The notes under the pieces: generated by a model
Databases searched by the model: none
Seen by the model: only the letters and a program-made list of their open reading frames with translations
Told to the model about the DNA's origin: nothing
Translations under genes and position numbers: made by a program
Shown here: positions 14,051-21,417 of the stretch, in pieces
Layout: each line of letters opens with the position of its first letter
How positions within the stretch are numbered: the first letter of the stretch is position 1
DNA from: VRUB01 sp046758085
GTDB lineage: Bacteria > Pseudomonadota > Gammaproteobacteria > Acidiferrobacterales > SPGG2
Reading direction: 5' to 3'
DNA: 24,113 nucleotides
NCBI GenBank assembly: GCA_046758085.1
Contig: JBHHZP010000046.1
Location: 1 to 24,113 of the forward strand

Positions 14051-14172
14051 GTCCCACAACCACCCGCTGCATGGATCGAACCTTTGTTTCTGAGACCGTT
14101 GCCAGCAGGGATGCTGGCACCGAGCCTACAGGGACGTATCCACGGCATGTCTCGGAAACAAAGGTGCGATCC
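14051..14172. repeat. Dispersed repeat family A, copy 2, with inverted arms
   Basis: Arms of 24 bp (14073-14096 and 14149-14172) match in inverted orientation at 22 of 24 positions; each contains the core AACAAAGG or its complement. The centre holds a perfect hairpin GCCAGCA-GGGA-TGCTGGC (14101-14118) and the segment GAGCCTACAGGGACGTAT. The left part matches positions 1-55 of the window. Confidence 0.75.
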
Positions 14173-14348
14173 AGGCCTCTCGAGCGCAGCCCATTCCTAA
14201 GCCATCTTTCTCTTGGCGAGCTTCAGCGTTTCGAGCCGGGACTTGTGGGACGGCAATGACAAGGGCCCTACCTTCGTGGTTGGCGCCCATAGCCGTGCGT
14301 GAATACGCGCCACGAAATTGCGGACGGATGAAGCCCGCGGGCAACGGT

Positions 14349-14735
14349 CTAGGCGAGACTGTCGCGTACCCGTTGCAGGCGCTCGCGCACTTCCAGGCCG
14401 AGCTCCGTGACCTCTTTGCGGTCGACCAGCCCCAGTACACCCGCGGGATCCATGAAGGCAACCGTGATCGCGCCGTCGCCCTCTTCTCTCACCACCACGT
14501 TGCATGGTAGCAACAGTCCAATATCGGGATCGGCGGTGAGCGCCCTGTACGCAAGCTGCGGATTGCACGCCCCCAGGATCTTGTAGGGGCCGTGCTCGAC
14601 CCCAAGCTTGGTTTTCAGTGTCGATGCCACATCGATCTCGGTAAGGACGCCGAATCCTTCCTGCTTCAGTGCCTCGGTGACACGCGTGACCGCGTCGTCA
14701 AAAGTGCCGTCAACTTTGACCGAAAAACCATACAT
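14349..14735 (-). CDS. DUF302-family protein
   Basis: A 128-residue single-domain protein. The DUF302 signatures are clear: a start FSVKVDGTFDDAVTRVTEAL, the central GPYKILGACNPQLAYRAL and then IGLLLPCNVVVRE. No signal peptide is visible, so cytoplasmic. The conserved Cys of GACNP and LPCNV are present. The family often lies near redox and sulfur or metal genes, but its chemistry is unknown. GGAG nine bases before the ATG supports the start. It is isolated between repeat-rich gaps. Confidence 0.88.
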   Translation of the reverse strand: MYGFSVKVDGTFDDAVTRVTEALKQEGFGVLTEIDVASTLKTKLGVEHGPYKILGACNPQLAYRALTADPDIGLLLPCNVVVREEGDGAITVAFMDPAGVLGLVDRKEVTELGLEVRERLQRVRDSLA

Positions 14736-15110
14736 TACTCACGTCTCCTGTTACATAAAGTTCCAGCTAATATACCTAACCCGAACATATCACCGCTGAG
14801 CACACAGACGACGCAGAGAAAGGAAGGTCAAGCGGTTTTGGCCTGATCTCGAAGGGGCTACGGTGTCACACTTGGCACCGCGGGTCGGTTGCCACGGGCG
14901 CTGTTTAACGGTTTGTTCCCGCGGTAACTGCCCCCTGCGTTACTCTAGCTCGGCAACCGCTCCCTGCGTTGCTCTATCTCCTGCATCCCTGCAGTCGTCT
15001 GTGATCTCTGTGCTCTCTGGTGTGAGTTCATGCAATATTAGCGTTTATTCATACCAGTGCAATACGCGGCGCTCAGTTTAACATCGGCGCCAGACTGTGC
15101 TCGCAATTGT
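14736..15110. other. Repeat-bearing intergenic region (375 bp)
   Basis: No gene recognised. It carries dispersed repeat family B (14942-14999). An inverted relationship exists between its ends: GAGCACACAGACGACGCAG near 14799-14817 and, on the opposite strand near 15023-14990, GAGCACAG followed by ACAGACGACTGCAGGG. A second internal CTGCGTTACTCTAGCTC (14935-14951) looks like a degenerate tandem copy. Confidence 0.6.
14942..14999. repeat. Dispersed repeat family B, copy 1
   Basis: Fifty-eight bases whose reverse complement matches 19149-19206 at 53 of 58 positions without gaps. The core reads CTCCCTGCGTTGCTCTA on the plus strand. Both copies are intergenic. Confidence 0.85.
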
Positions 15111-15833
15111 TCAGCACCAACTAGCCTCGCCGTAGTGGGGGTTATGCAGCAGCTCTGTGACGTTAGCCTCAATGATCCGATAGCCGACATTGCCGTACAG
15201 CCGCTGGCGCCCCTCATTGAGAATGAACGTCGGGCTACCAGGCACGTAATAGCGCTCCTTTGCCTCGGTATCAAGGTGCAGCGTCGCGTAAGCCTCGCCG
15301 CTGTCAATCAGCTGTCGAATCGCGGGCAGCGGCAGCTCGAGACCCTCGGCTACCCGACTAAGCACGCCCCAACGGGCAATATTTTGCGCATGTTGAAAGA
15401 ACGCACAACGCACACGCCAGATAGCTTCCTCGAATCTGGTACGGCCGCCAAATGCCGGTTCTGCCGTCGCGGGAACCTGCCCTCGCTCTTGCAACAGCTG
15501 AACGGCCTTGAGCAGCACGTGCGCGGTCGTCGAAGAGGCTGGAATATCGTGCAGCCACACGTCAGGGTGTAGCGACACATGATCCCAGCGCTCCGCCACC
15601 TCGCGGCAATGGCGGTTAAAACCGGCGAATCCTCCACGTTTGCGCCACCCTTCGCCGATCCGATCGTGTGTCGCGGCGAACAGCGGGATGAAGCGATTGC
15701 GCAACTCTATCTGGTCGCCGAAATTCCGTTTGAGCTCGTCTACGCGCGCCTGCGCGCCATAGGCCCAGATACAGAGCACATCGCTAAAATGTTCGATTGT
15801 GACAAGCCGGTCAGCCAGGTCTTGCGCGTTCAT
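15111..15833 (-). CDS. DsbA-family (thioredoxin-fold) oxidoreductase-like protein
   Basis: A 240-residue protein with a DsbA-like fold: an opening strand then SDVLCIWAYGAQ (Cys21 in a CIWA motif), a helical insertion with LHPDVW and IPASSTTAHVLLKAV, and a C-terminal GSPTFILNEGRQRLYGNVGY with the cis-Pro loop. The resolving Cys of a CXXC motif is replaced by Ala, as in FrnE/2-hydroxychromene-2-carboxylate isomerase-like relatives, so disulfide oxidase activity is doubtful. No signal peptide, therefore cytoplasmic. The start ATG lacks a strong ribosome site. It begins 43 bp downstream of the lipoprotein cytochrome gene at 15877-16395. Confidence 0.8.
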   Translation of the reverse strand: MNAQDLADRLVTIEHFSDVLCIWAYGAQARVDELKRNFGDQIELRNRFIPLFAATHDRIGEGWRKRGGFAGFNRHCREVAERWDHVSLHPDVWLHDIPASSTTAHVLLKAVQLLQERGQVPATAEPAFGGRTRFEEAIWRVRCAFFQHAQNIARWGVLSRVAEGLELPLPAIRQLIDSGEAYATLHLDTEAKERYYVPGSPTFILNEGRQRLYGNVGYRIIEANVTELLHNPHYGEASWC

Positions 15834-15876
15834 GCAGCAGTACGCCCTTGGTAAATCATTGTGACTCCGTTGCAGC

Positions 15877-16395
15877 CTATCCCTTGGGCGTAGCGGATTC
15901 CATGTTCGCGTTGAGCCAGAGCTCGTAGACCTCCGGTGGCCACAATACTTGAAACCACGTTATTACGTTTTCGATATCTTCATCACTCAGCCGATCCTTG
16001 AAAGCGGGCATAGCTGGAACACCCTTGCGACTCGCACCCAGCTTGATAATAGCGACCATGTCTCGTTTCTTGCGTTTCCACGCGTTCCCAGTCCCGTCGA
16101 GCGGCGGTGCGGCGGTAAAGGTGCCGCTGCTCGGCGTCTGCCAGTCGGGATGCCCCTGGGCCTCGGGACCGTGGCATTGCAGACAGTGCTCGCGGTACAA
16201 AGCAGCGCCGCGGGTGATGCGGTCGCTGGTGAAGCTCTGGCGCGGTGGCGGCACCGCCGCGGCGACGGGCGCCGTGCCTGCCGGCGGCGTGGTCACCTGC
16301 GGCCCCGGTGCAACCACCTCGGCTTTCTCGGGTTGCCGCTCACAGGCTACAACGACCACAGCGCTGGCAATCAGGATCACCCACACTCGTCCCAT
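15877..16395 (-). CDS. Lipoprotein c-type cytochrome with Pro/Ala linker
   Basis: A 172-residue monohaem cytochrome c. A signal peptide and lipobox end at Cys18 (VVVVACER), then a flexible Pro/Ala/Val-rich linker (about 22-52). The haem site is CLQCH (71-75) and the distal Met129 sits in VPAMPAFKDRL, followed by the helix EDIENVITWFQVLWP. I choose the ATG at 16395 because the lipoprotein signal starts there (GGGA eight bases upstream); an in-frame ATG at 16419 and TTG at 16449 are possible. The tether would let the haem domain reach redox partners across the periplasm. It resembles the cytochrome at 8477-8917. Confidence 0.87.
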   Translation of the reverse strand: MGRVWVILIASAVVVVACERQPEKAEVVAPGPQVTTPPAGTAPVAAAVPPPRQSFTSDRITRGAALYREHCLQCHGPEAQGHPDWQTPSSGTFTAAPPLDGTGNAWKRKKRDMVAIIKLGASRKGVPAMPAFKDRLSDEDIENVITWFQVLWPPEVYELWLNANMESATPKG

Positions 16396-16557
16396 CGGCC
16401 TCGTCCCATCTGTCAACATCAGTGTGCCATTATAATAAGCACCCCTCAATATAAAGGAAACAAGGCGCCGATAGCGCTATGGCAAAAGCGGCAACTGTCC
16501 TCGCGTGTCCGCTAGGGGGGCGGGCGCGCGGGCGCGGACCTGCGCATCCATTGACGC

Positions 16558-17457
16558 CTAGCACTTGGCGGTAAGGCGCTCAAGCGCCTCGCGATATTTA
16601 GTGCCGGTTCGGGCCGCGACTTCCGGCGGCAGCTCGGGTCCCGGCGCCTTCTTGTCCCAGTCCAGGGTCTCCAGGTAATCGCGTACAAACTGTTTGTCGA
16701 AGCTCGGCGGACTGGAGCCCGGCGCATAGGTGTCAGCCAGCCAGAAACGCGAGGAGTCAGGGGTAAACAGCTCATCGATAAGGGTCAGAGTGCCATCGTC
16801 ATCCAGACCAAACTCGAACTTGGTATCAGCGATGATAATGCCGCGCTCTAATGCGTAGGCGGCGGCTTCAATGTACAGGCGCAGACTTGCCACCCTCACC
16901 TGCTCGGCAAGCTTCGCTCCGACCAACGCCACCGTCGCATCATAGCTGATGTTTTGATCGTGATCGCCCACCTCTGCCTTGGTTGAAGGGGTAAAGATCG
17001 GCTCGGGCAGCTTGTCGGCCTGGCGCAGGCCCGATGGGAGCGCAATTCCGCACACGGCGCCCGTTTTCTGGTAGTCCTTCCAGCCGGATCCGATCAGGTA
17101 TCCACGCACAATCGCCTCGAGCGGCAGCGGCTTGAGCTTACGCACGATCATGGCCCGCCCTTCGACCTGACTCCGCTCCACTAGGTCGGGCAGAATTTCT
17201 CGCAATGAAAGCTCGGCCATATGGTTGGGAACGATGTCCTCGAGCTTGTTGAACCAGAAACGGGACACGGCTGTGAGCACCTGGCCCTTACCCGGGATGG
17301 GTGTCGGCAGTACGACATCGAAGGCGGAAAGCCGATCGCTGGCAACGATCAGCAAGTGCGCGTCGCCCACTGCATAGATGTCGCGCACTTTTCCTCGATG
17401 AAGCAGCGGCAGGGTCTTGAGCTCGGATTGAAACAGGCTTTCGGGAACGTCGTTCAT
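16558..17457 (-). CDS. purC: Phosphoribosylaminoimidazole-succinocarboxamide synthase (SAICAR synthetase)
   Basis: Cytoplasmic purine-biosynthesis enzyme that joins CAIR and aspartate with ATP to form SAICAR. At 299 residues it is the longer, yeast-like form rather than the about 237-residue E. coli form. Signatures: LLHRGKVRDIYAV (ATP loop), ASDRLSAFDVVLPTPIPGKG, EAIVRGYLIGSGWKDYQ, FEFGLDDDGTLTLIDELFTPDSSRFW. I start at the ATG at 17457, the conserved N-terminus; an in-frame TTG-type extension to 17520 is unsupported. The ribosome site is weak. A housekeeping gene that marks the end of the accessory region. Confidence 0.96.
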   Translation of the reverse strand: MNDVPESLFQSELKTLPLLHRGKVRDIYAVGDAHLLIVASDRLSAFDVVLPTPIPGKGQVLTAVSRFWFNKLEDIVPNHMAELSLREILPDLVERSQVEGRAMIVRKLKPLPLEAIVRGYLIGSGWKDYQKTGAVCGIALPSGLRQADKLPEPIFTPSTKAEVGDHDQNISYDATVALVGAKLAEQVRVASLRLYIEAAAYALERGIIIADTKFEFGLDDDGTLTLIDELFTPDSSRFWLADTYAPGSSPPSFDKQFVRDYLETLDWDKKAPGPELPPEVAARTGTKYREALERLTAKC

Positions 17458-17584
17458 TCTAATTTCGCTTTCTTGGTAATCAATCAGGTTAACGGCTGGT
17501 CCCGCTCCGGCGCGTATCATACATCAGTCAGCGACCGCGACCATGGCTGGCAACGGGCCAGCAAATCTTTGGCCATGGCGGGTT

Positions 17585-18082
17585 TCAGGCGGACGGAATC
17601 TTGCGCGCTGGTAACAACCTCTCCTTCGCCAGATACTGGTGCACCTCATGCGGTGAAAGTTTGCCTAGATCCTTGGCGATATCTTGAACCTTGACTCCGG
17701 TCTTGAGCAACAGATCGAGCTCGCTGCGCAAGAACCCGAGCATCCGCTTTTGCGCAGCCACGATCACATTCTTGGAATGGTTGCTCTGCACGACACGTAC
17801 GGCGGTCTGTGCCACGCTGCGGGCAAAACGCCGCTTGAACTCGTCCATGTGTTGAGCACGATGGTCATCGTATCCATGCGCCTGGCCACGCCCAGGTGCC
17901 CGGTTTCTGCCTGTCTTAACGTCACTCCACAACTCGCCGTTAGGCGCTTCCTGATCCCGATTACTAAGTCTTTCATGTTCCATTAGATTCGGCCCGCCTT
18001 CTGTGTGGGGTGATTGTGCCGGCTCCAATGTAAAGAAACGGGCGTGCATACCGTCGACGACCACTATGCAGTAATCACTCAT
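17585..18082 (-). CDS. Host-attachment-family protein (eRF1-like fold)
   Basis: A 165-residue protein of the family annotated as required for attachment to host cells. Signatures: an N-terminal YCIVVVDGMHARFF strand, a polar middle with HMDEFKRRFARSV, then NVIVAAQKRMLGFLRSEL and the end LSPHEVHQYLAKERLLP. The fold is related to bacterial/archaeal eRF1-like (baeRF) domains, so a ribosome- or RNA-related role is possible; the family name reflects only one plant-associated study context. AGGAG eight bases before the ATG sets the start. No signal peptide. Standing alone between purC and ybaK. Confidence 0.82.
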   Translation of the reverse strand: MSDYCIVVVDGMHARFFTLEPAQSPHTEGGPNLMEHERLSNRDQEAPNGELWSDVKTGRNRAPGRGQAHGYDDHRAQHMDEFKRRFARSVAQTAVRVVQSNHSKNVIVAAQKRMLGFLRSELDLLLKTGVKVQDIAKDLGKLSPHEVHQYLAKERLLPARKIPSA

Positions 18083-18222
18083 CACGAGATCTCCTACCGT
18101 TTAGTTGCAAGCCATGCCGATAATTCTTCTCGCTTTGGGCGCCGCCGGGCAGCAAACAGTGCGGGCCACAAACCGTTGTCCGTCCCCCCTGCGCTTACCG
18201 CCAGGTCTCGGGCCAGAAGGCT

Positions 18223-18693
18223 TTACACGTGGTGACTAAAGTGGCATTGCCGCGACCCGGCGAATAATTCCTGAAACTGTTCACCACTGACCTGGATCAA
18301 CTCCTCATGATCACCGCATTCAAAATAGACGTCTCCTTGCGTGCTCAGGCTGTCATCGATCACGGTTTCCAGACCGTACGCGGCGCCTACCGGTGGTATG
18401 GCCCCGGGCTCACAATCCAGGAACAATTCACGCAACTCATGCTCCGTGGCAAGTCCGACGCTTCGGTGCAACTGGCGCTTTAACACGCCGAGATCAATGT
18501 GGTGAGTGGCCGGCAAAACCGCCATGATGAAACCTTTCTCGTCTGTAAGGAGTACCGACTTGGCAAGACGATCGCCGGGCACATGGGCAGCCGCCGCCGT
18601 CTCCGTGCTCGATGCCGTACGCCTGTGTGGAATGACTTTGTAGGCAACGTGGTGTTTGGTCATGAACTCCTGAAGCGACCGTGCTATAGCCAT
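18223..18693 (-). CDS. ybaK: YbaK/EbsC-family aminoacyl-tRNA deacylase
   Basis: A 156-residue cytoplasmic editing-type domain that removes mischarged amino acids from tRNA (Cys or Ala from tRNA-Pro in characterised members). The sequence shows VAYKVIPHRRT, RLAKSVLLTDEKGFIMAVLPATHHIDL with the conserved Lys, and GAIPPVGAAYGLETVIDDSL. GGAGGT six bases before the ATG at 18693 fixes the start; an upstream extension to 18792 is rejected. Exact tRNA and amino-acid specificity cannot be read. Isolated between two gaps, with 140 bp of empty sequence downstream. Confidence 0.87.
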   Translation of the reverse strand: MAIARSLQEFMTKHHVAYKVIPHRRTASSTETAAAAHVPGDRLAKSVLLTDEKGFIMAVLPATHHIDLGVLKRQLHRSVGLATEHELRELFLDCEPGAIPPVGAAYGLETVIDDSLSTQGDVYFECGDHEELIQVSGEQFQELFAGSRQCHFSHHV

Positions 18694-19082
18694 AACGACA
18701 CCTCCTTTTGCGCAGCTGTCGCGGGGCAGGCTCGGCGACAACCTCATCCTGCAGCTGCCGCACGGACCGACGGTTAGTATATAGCACCGCATGGACCGGC
18801 TGAAGCGTGGCCGGAATGTGCTGATTTATACGCCTCGCGTCAGCGTCACGCTCCCTTCGGGAATGTTTTTCCCGGACGCAAGGCAAGATCCGCCACCCGC
18901 GCAACCGCCCGAAATCTGGCTCGTTCGAGATGACGATCGCCGGCGACCCGCTCTAGCCTGCATTTCTCACCGGGTATCGTCGCGAGGGTGCGGAGATGGC
19001 CGTGGATACAAGGCGCGCGAGAGAAAATGCGCGGAGGCGTAGCTTACACTGCATTGAGCACACAACCGAACGCGCTGTGGGC

Positions 19083-19222
19083 ACGACTCCAGGGATGGAC
19101 GACTCCAGGGATGGAGGAGGTAGGACCGCGTCGGGAACAGCGGTCGAGGACGACTGCAGGGAGGCAGGAGCTAGAGCAACGCAGGGAGCAGTTCCCGAGG
19201 TAGAGTCGCGTCGGGAACAGCG
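19083..19222. repeat. Nested tandem repeats
   Basis: Two perfect adjacent copies of ACGACTCCAGGGATGG (19083-19098, 19099-19114), then two copies of CGCGTCGGGAACAGCG at 19127-19142 and 19207-19222, giving an 80-bp period. The second period includes repeat family B. Confidence 0.8.
19149..19206. repeat. Dispersed repeat family B, copy 2
   Basis: Matches the reverse complement of 14942-14999 at 53 of 58 positions, without gaps. Core: TAGAGCAACGCAGGGAG. Confidence 0.85.
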
Positions 19223-19266
19223 ACCAAGATACGCACCCATAGTAGACAGCTGGTGGGAAATACGGG

Positions 19267-19884
19267 CTAGGTGTACGGGCCCGTCAGAATTTCTTTCAAG
19301 GCGTCGAAGACCATATCCGCATAGAGATGGTTGCCGATGGTGGTGAGATGAAGGCCGTCTTCGGCCACAAACGCGTGCAAGCTAATTTTGCGCTGCCTCA
19401 TCCGTGCCGGCAGATCAATAAACGGTGCAGACAACGCGCGTGCCGTTTCGCGAATGGCGACGTTGTAGGGGGCCATATTGTCCTGGTAGCTGTTAGCGTT
19501 CCCTTGACAACCCGGACCCGCATCAATGGTGTGATTCATCACAAATACACACAGCCCCCGGCATGCGCGGGCGATGCGGTGAAACTCGTGCAGGTTTTTC
19601 TTGAACTCCTGAAGGCCAACGCGGGGCACGACAGCCCAATCCCGCACGTTGGCATCATTAAAGCCAAACTGCACCAGTAGTAGGCCTGGCAGTAAAGGCA
19701 ATACATCTGTGTCAAGTCGATCGAAGCCGCACGCCGTAGTATCGCCGCCGACGCCGCGATTGCAGACCTTGAACCTGCCCATCTGCCAGCTGTCGAGCTT
19801 CGACTGCAGCACATTGGGCCAGCGCTCAGGTTTTGCAAATTCTGCGCCCTCCGTAATCGAATCACCAAAACAAATAATATTCAT
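19267..19884 (-). CDS. SGNH/GDSL-family hydrolase
   Basis: A 205-residue esterase/lipase-like hydrolase without signal peptide. The four SGNH blocks are present: GDSITEG with nucleophile Ser9, GVGGD (44-48), GFND (74-77) and the catalytic Asp/His pair in DGLHL (Asp176, His179). The start ATG has AGG eight bases upstream. Substrate unknown; related cytoplasmic forms act on acyl or acetyl esters. It follows dinB by 76 bp on the same strand. Confidence 0.87.
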   Translation of the reverse strand: MNIICFGDSITEGAEFAKPERWPNVLQSKLDSWQMGRFKVCNRGVGGDTTACGFDRLDTDVLPLLPGLLLVQFGFNDANVRDWAVVPRVGLQEFKKNLHEFHRIARACRGLCVFVMNHTIDAGPGCQGNANSYQDNMAPYNVAIRETARALSAPFIDLPARMRQRKISLHAFVAEDGLHLTTIGNHLYADMVFDALKEILTGPYT

Positions 19885-19960
19885 GCTAAAACCTGCAAGG
19901 CGGGAAGGGTGAGGCGTGAGCAGTAACAGATCAAGGAACCGTTTGTAACGAGGTTCTCTT

Positions 19961-21118
19961 TCATTTTTTCAGCTCGGCAGCTCGGCGCATGGCGGCGGTG
20001 CCAAAGCGTTTCTTGATGGTATCGCTCAGCTCATCCAGCTGGCCGTGTTTTTCCCGACTATCTCCGTCGAACAGCTTAGCTTGCAGCGGTTGCGGCTGCT
20101 CCAAGGCCGTCACACCAATGCCGAGCAAACGCACGCCTTCGTGCCTCGCAGGCAAATTGCTGGCTAGCAGATCGGCTGCGACTTGCCACACCTCGCGAGT
20201 AATGTGCGTCGGCTCGGCCAACGTCCGTACCCGGGTGATCGTAGTGAAGTCGGCATAGCGGATCTTTAGCTGCACCGTGCGCCCGCACAACCGGTTCCGG
20301 CGTAGCCGCCGGCAAACCTGCTCTGTCAACTCGAGCAACCACACGCGCAGGGTTTCATGATCAACAATGTCTGCGCTAAAGGTCGTCTCGTGAGAGATTG
20401 ACTTGGCCTGGTGATCGGGTATGACCGGGCGACCGTCTATACCCTGGGCTAGCTCCCACAGATGCTCGCCGCTGCGACCAAAGAGCTGCTTCAAGCGCCA
20501 CGCCGGCAGTCGACGCAAGTCGCCGATCGTGTCAACACCCAACTGCTGCAAGAGCCTGCCCGCCACTTTGCCCACACCCCACAAACGCCGAACCGGCAGC
20601 GGATCCAGAAACTCCTGAACCCGTTGCGGATCCACTTCGACGAAGCCATCGGGCTTGTCCAGGTCGCTGGCGATCTTGGCCAGAAACTTGTTGGGAGCCA
20701 CGCCGACGGAGGCGATCAGCCTCAACTCATCCGCGATCTCGCGCTTTATCCGGCAGCCAATGCTGGACGTGGACCCGAAAAGGGCCTCGCTCTTGCTTAC
20801 GTCGAGAAAGGCCTCATCCAGGGATAACGGTTCCACCAGCGGTGTATAGCGATGGAATATGGCGCGAATCTGTCGTGATACCTGCCCATAGTAATCGTGG
20901 CGGGCCGCTAAGAAGAGCGCCTCGGGACAAAGCCGCCGGGCAGTCGCGGCAGGCATGGCACTGTGGACACCATACTTGCGTGCTGCGTAGTTGGCAGCCG
21001 CCACCGCGCCTCGCCCGTTCGGCGTACCACCGACGACGAGCGGACGGCCCGCCAGCTCGGGACGGTCGCGCTCCTCGATGGACGTGTAGAAGGCGTCCAT
21101 GTCGATGTGGAGAATCAT
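19961..21118 (-). CDS. dinB: DNA polymerase IV (Y-family translesion polymerase)
   Basis: A 385-residue error-prone DNA polymerase that bypasses damage. Catalytic motifs: DMDAFYTSIEE near the N-terminus (metal-binding Asp), YAARKYGVHSAMP, SLDEAFLDVS (second acidic pair), GVAPNKFLAKIASDLDKPDG, then the helix-hairpin-helix GVGKVAGRLLQQLG and the little-finger domain. Length is slightly above E. coli DinB (351). The start ATG is followed directly by the conserved ILHIDMDAF, so it is secure despite a weak ribosome site. I see no clear LexA box in the 299-bp gap upstream. Confidence 0.96.
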   Translation of the reverse strand: MILHIDMDAFYTSIEERDRPELAGRPLVVGGTPNGRGAVAAANYAARKYGVHSAMPAATARRLCPEALFLAARHDYYGQVSRQIRAIFHRYTPLVEPLSLDEAFLDVSKSEALFGSTSSIGCRIKREIADELRLIASVGVAPNKFLAKIASDLDKPDGFVEVDPQRVQEFLDPLPVRRLWGVGKVAGRLLQQLGVDTIGDLRRLPAWRLKQLFGRSGEHLWELAQGIDGRPVIPDHQAKSISHETTFSADIVDHETLRVWLLELTEQVCRRLRRNRLCGRTVQLKIRYADFTTITRVRTLAEPTHITREVWQVAADLLASNLPARHEGVRLLGIGVTALEQPQPLQAKLFDGDSREKHGQLDELSDTIKKRFGTAAMRRAAELKK

Positions 21119-21417
21119 CGCCAGTCAATAATACGCCGAGTTCTATCGCCGGCGTAGTGCCGTTACACCGATGCCCGCTATTATTCGATTCCGGCACGAT
21201 AGCTGTGGAAATCGGCTGGCCGATCGACGCGAACCCTTGCCGCGCGCTCGCGCGCTTGCCGCTGTACCGGTCGGTTCGCAGTGTATTATTACCTTGGCAT
21301 AGCGGTGCTGGACTTGTGTCATCGATCTCGGATAGATTTCACTGTTGCCCGGAAATAATCTAAGACAAGGCTTGGGCAAATTCAGATGAGGTTTGCGTTT
21401 GAGGAGGGCAAGTCCAA
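21119..21417. other. Divergent dinB-fba intergenic region
   Basis: This 299-bp gap must hold both promoters. I see no confident -35/-10 pair, LexA box or riboswitch; only the fba ribosome site GGAGG (21402-21406) is clear. Confidence 0.5.

Larger units (their letters stand above)
13753..14348. other. Long intergenic region (596 bp)
   Basis: No convincing gene. It contains an FNR-type box with a minus-strand -10, a 16-codon minus-strand leader frame (13781-13831) without a ribosome site, and dispersed repeat family A with its inverted arms (14051-14172). A further fragment near 14240-14255 (TTGTGGGACGGCAATGA) resembles the repeat end seen at 48-63. Confidence 0.65.
18694..19266. other. Repeat-filled intergenic region (573 bp)
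   Basis: No supported gene. It contains a small hairpin CGGGAA-TGTTT-TTCCCG (18858-18874), two tandem 16-bp units (19083-19114), two copies of CGCGTCGGGAACAGCG 80 bp apart (19127-19142 and 19207-19222) and dispersed repeat family B (19149-19206). Confidence 0.65.

Noticed and set aside
14051..14172. Inverted repeat as an integron attC site or insertion sequence end
   Set aside because: No integrase or transposase nearby, no attC core sites and the spacing does not fit.
18791..19042. 83-codon plus-strand frame
   Set aside because: No ribosome site or recognisable domain; it runs into the repeat region.
19083..19222. Repeats as a possible CRISPR array
   Set aside because: Only two copies of each unit, no regular unique spacers and no cas genes.
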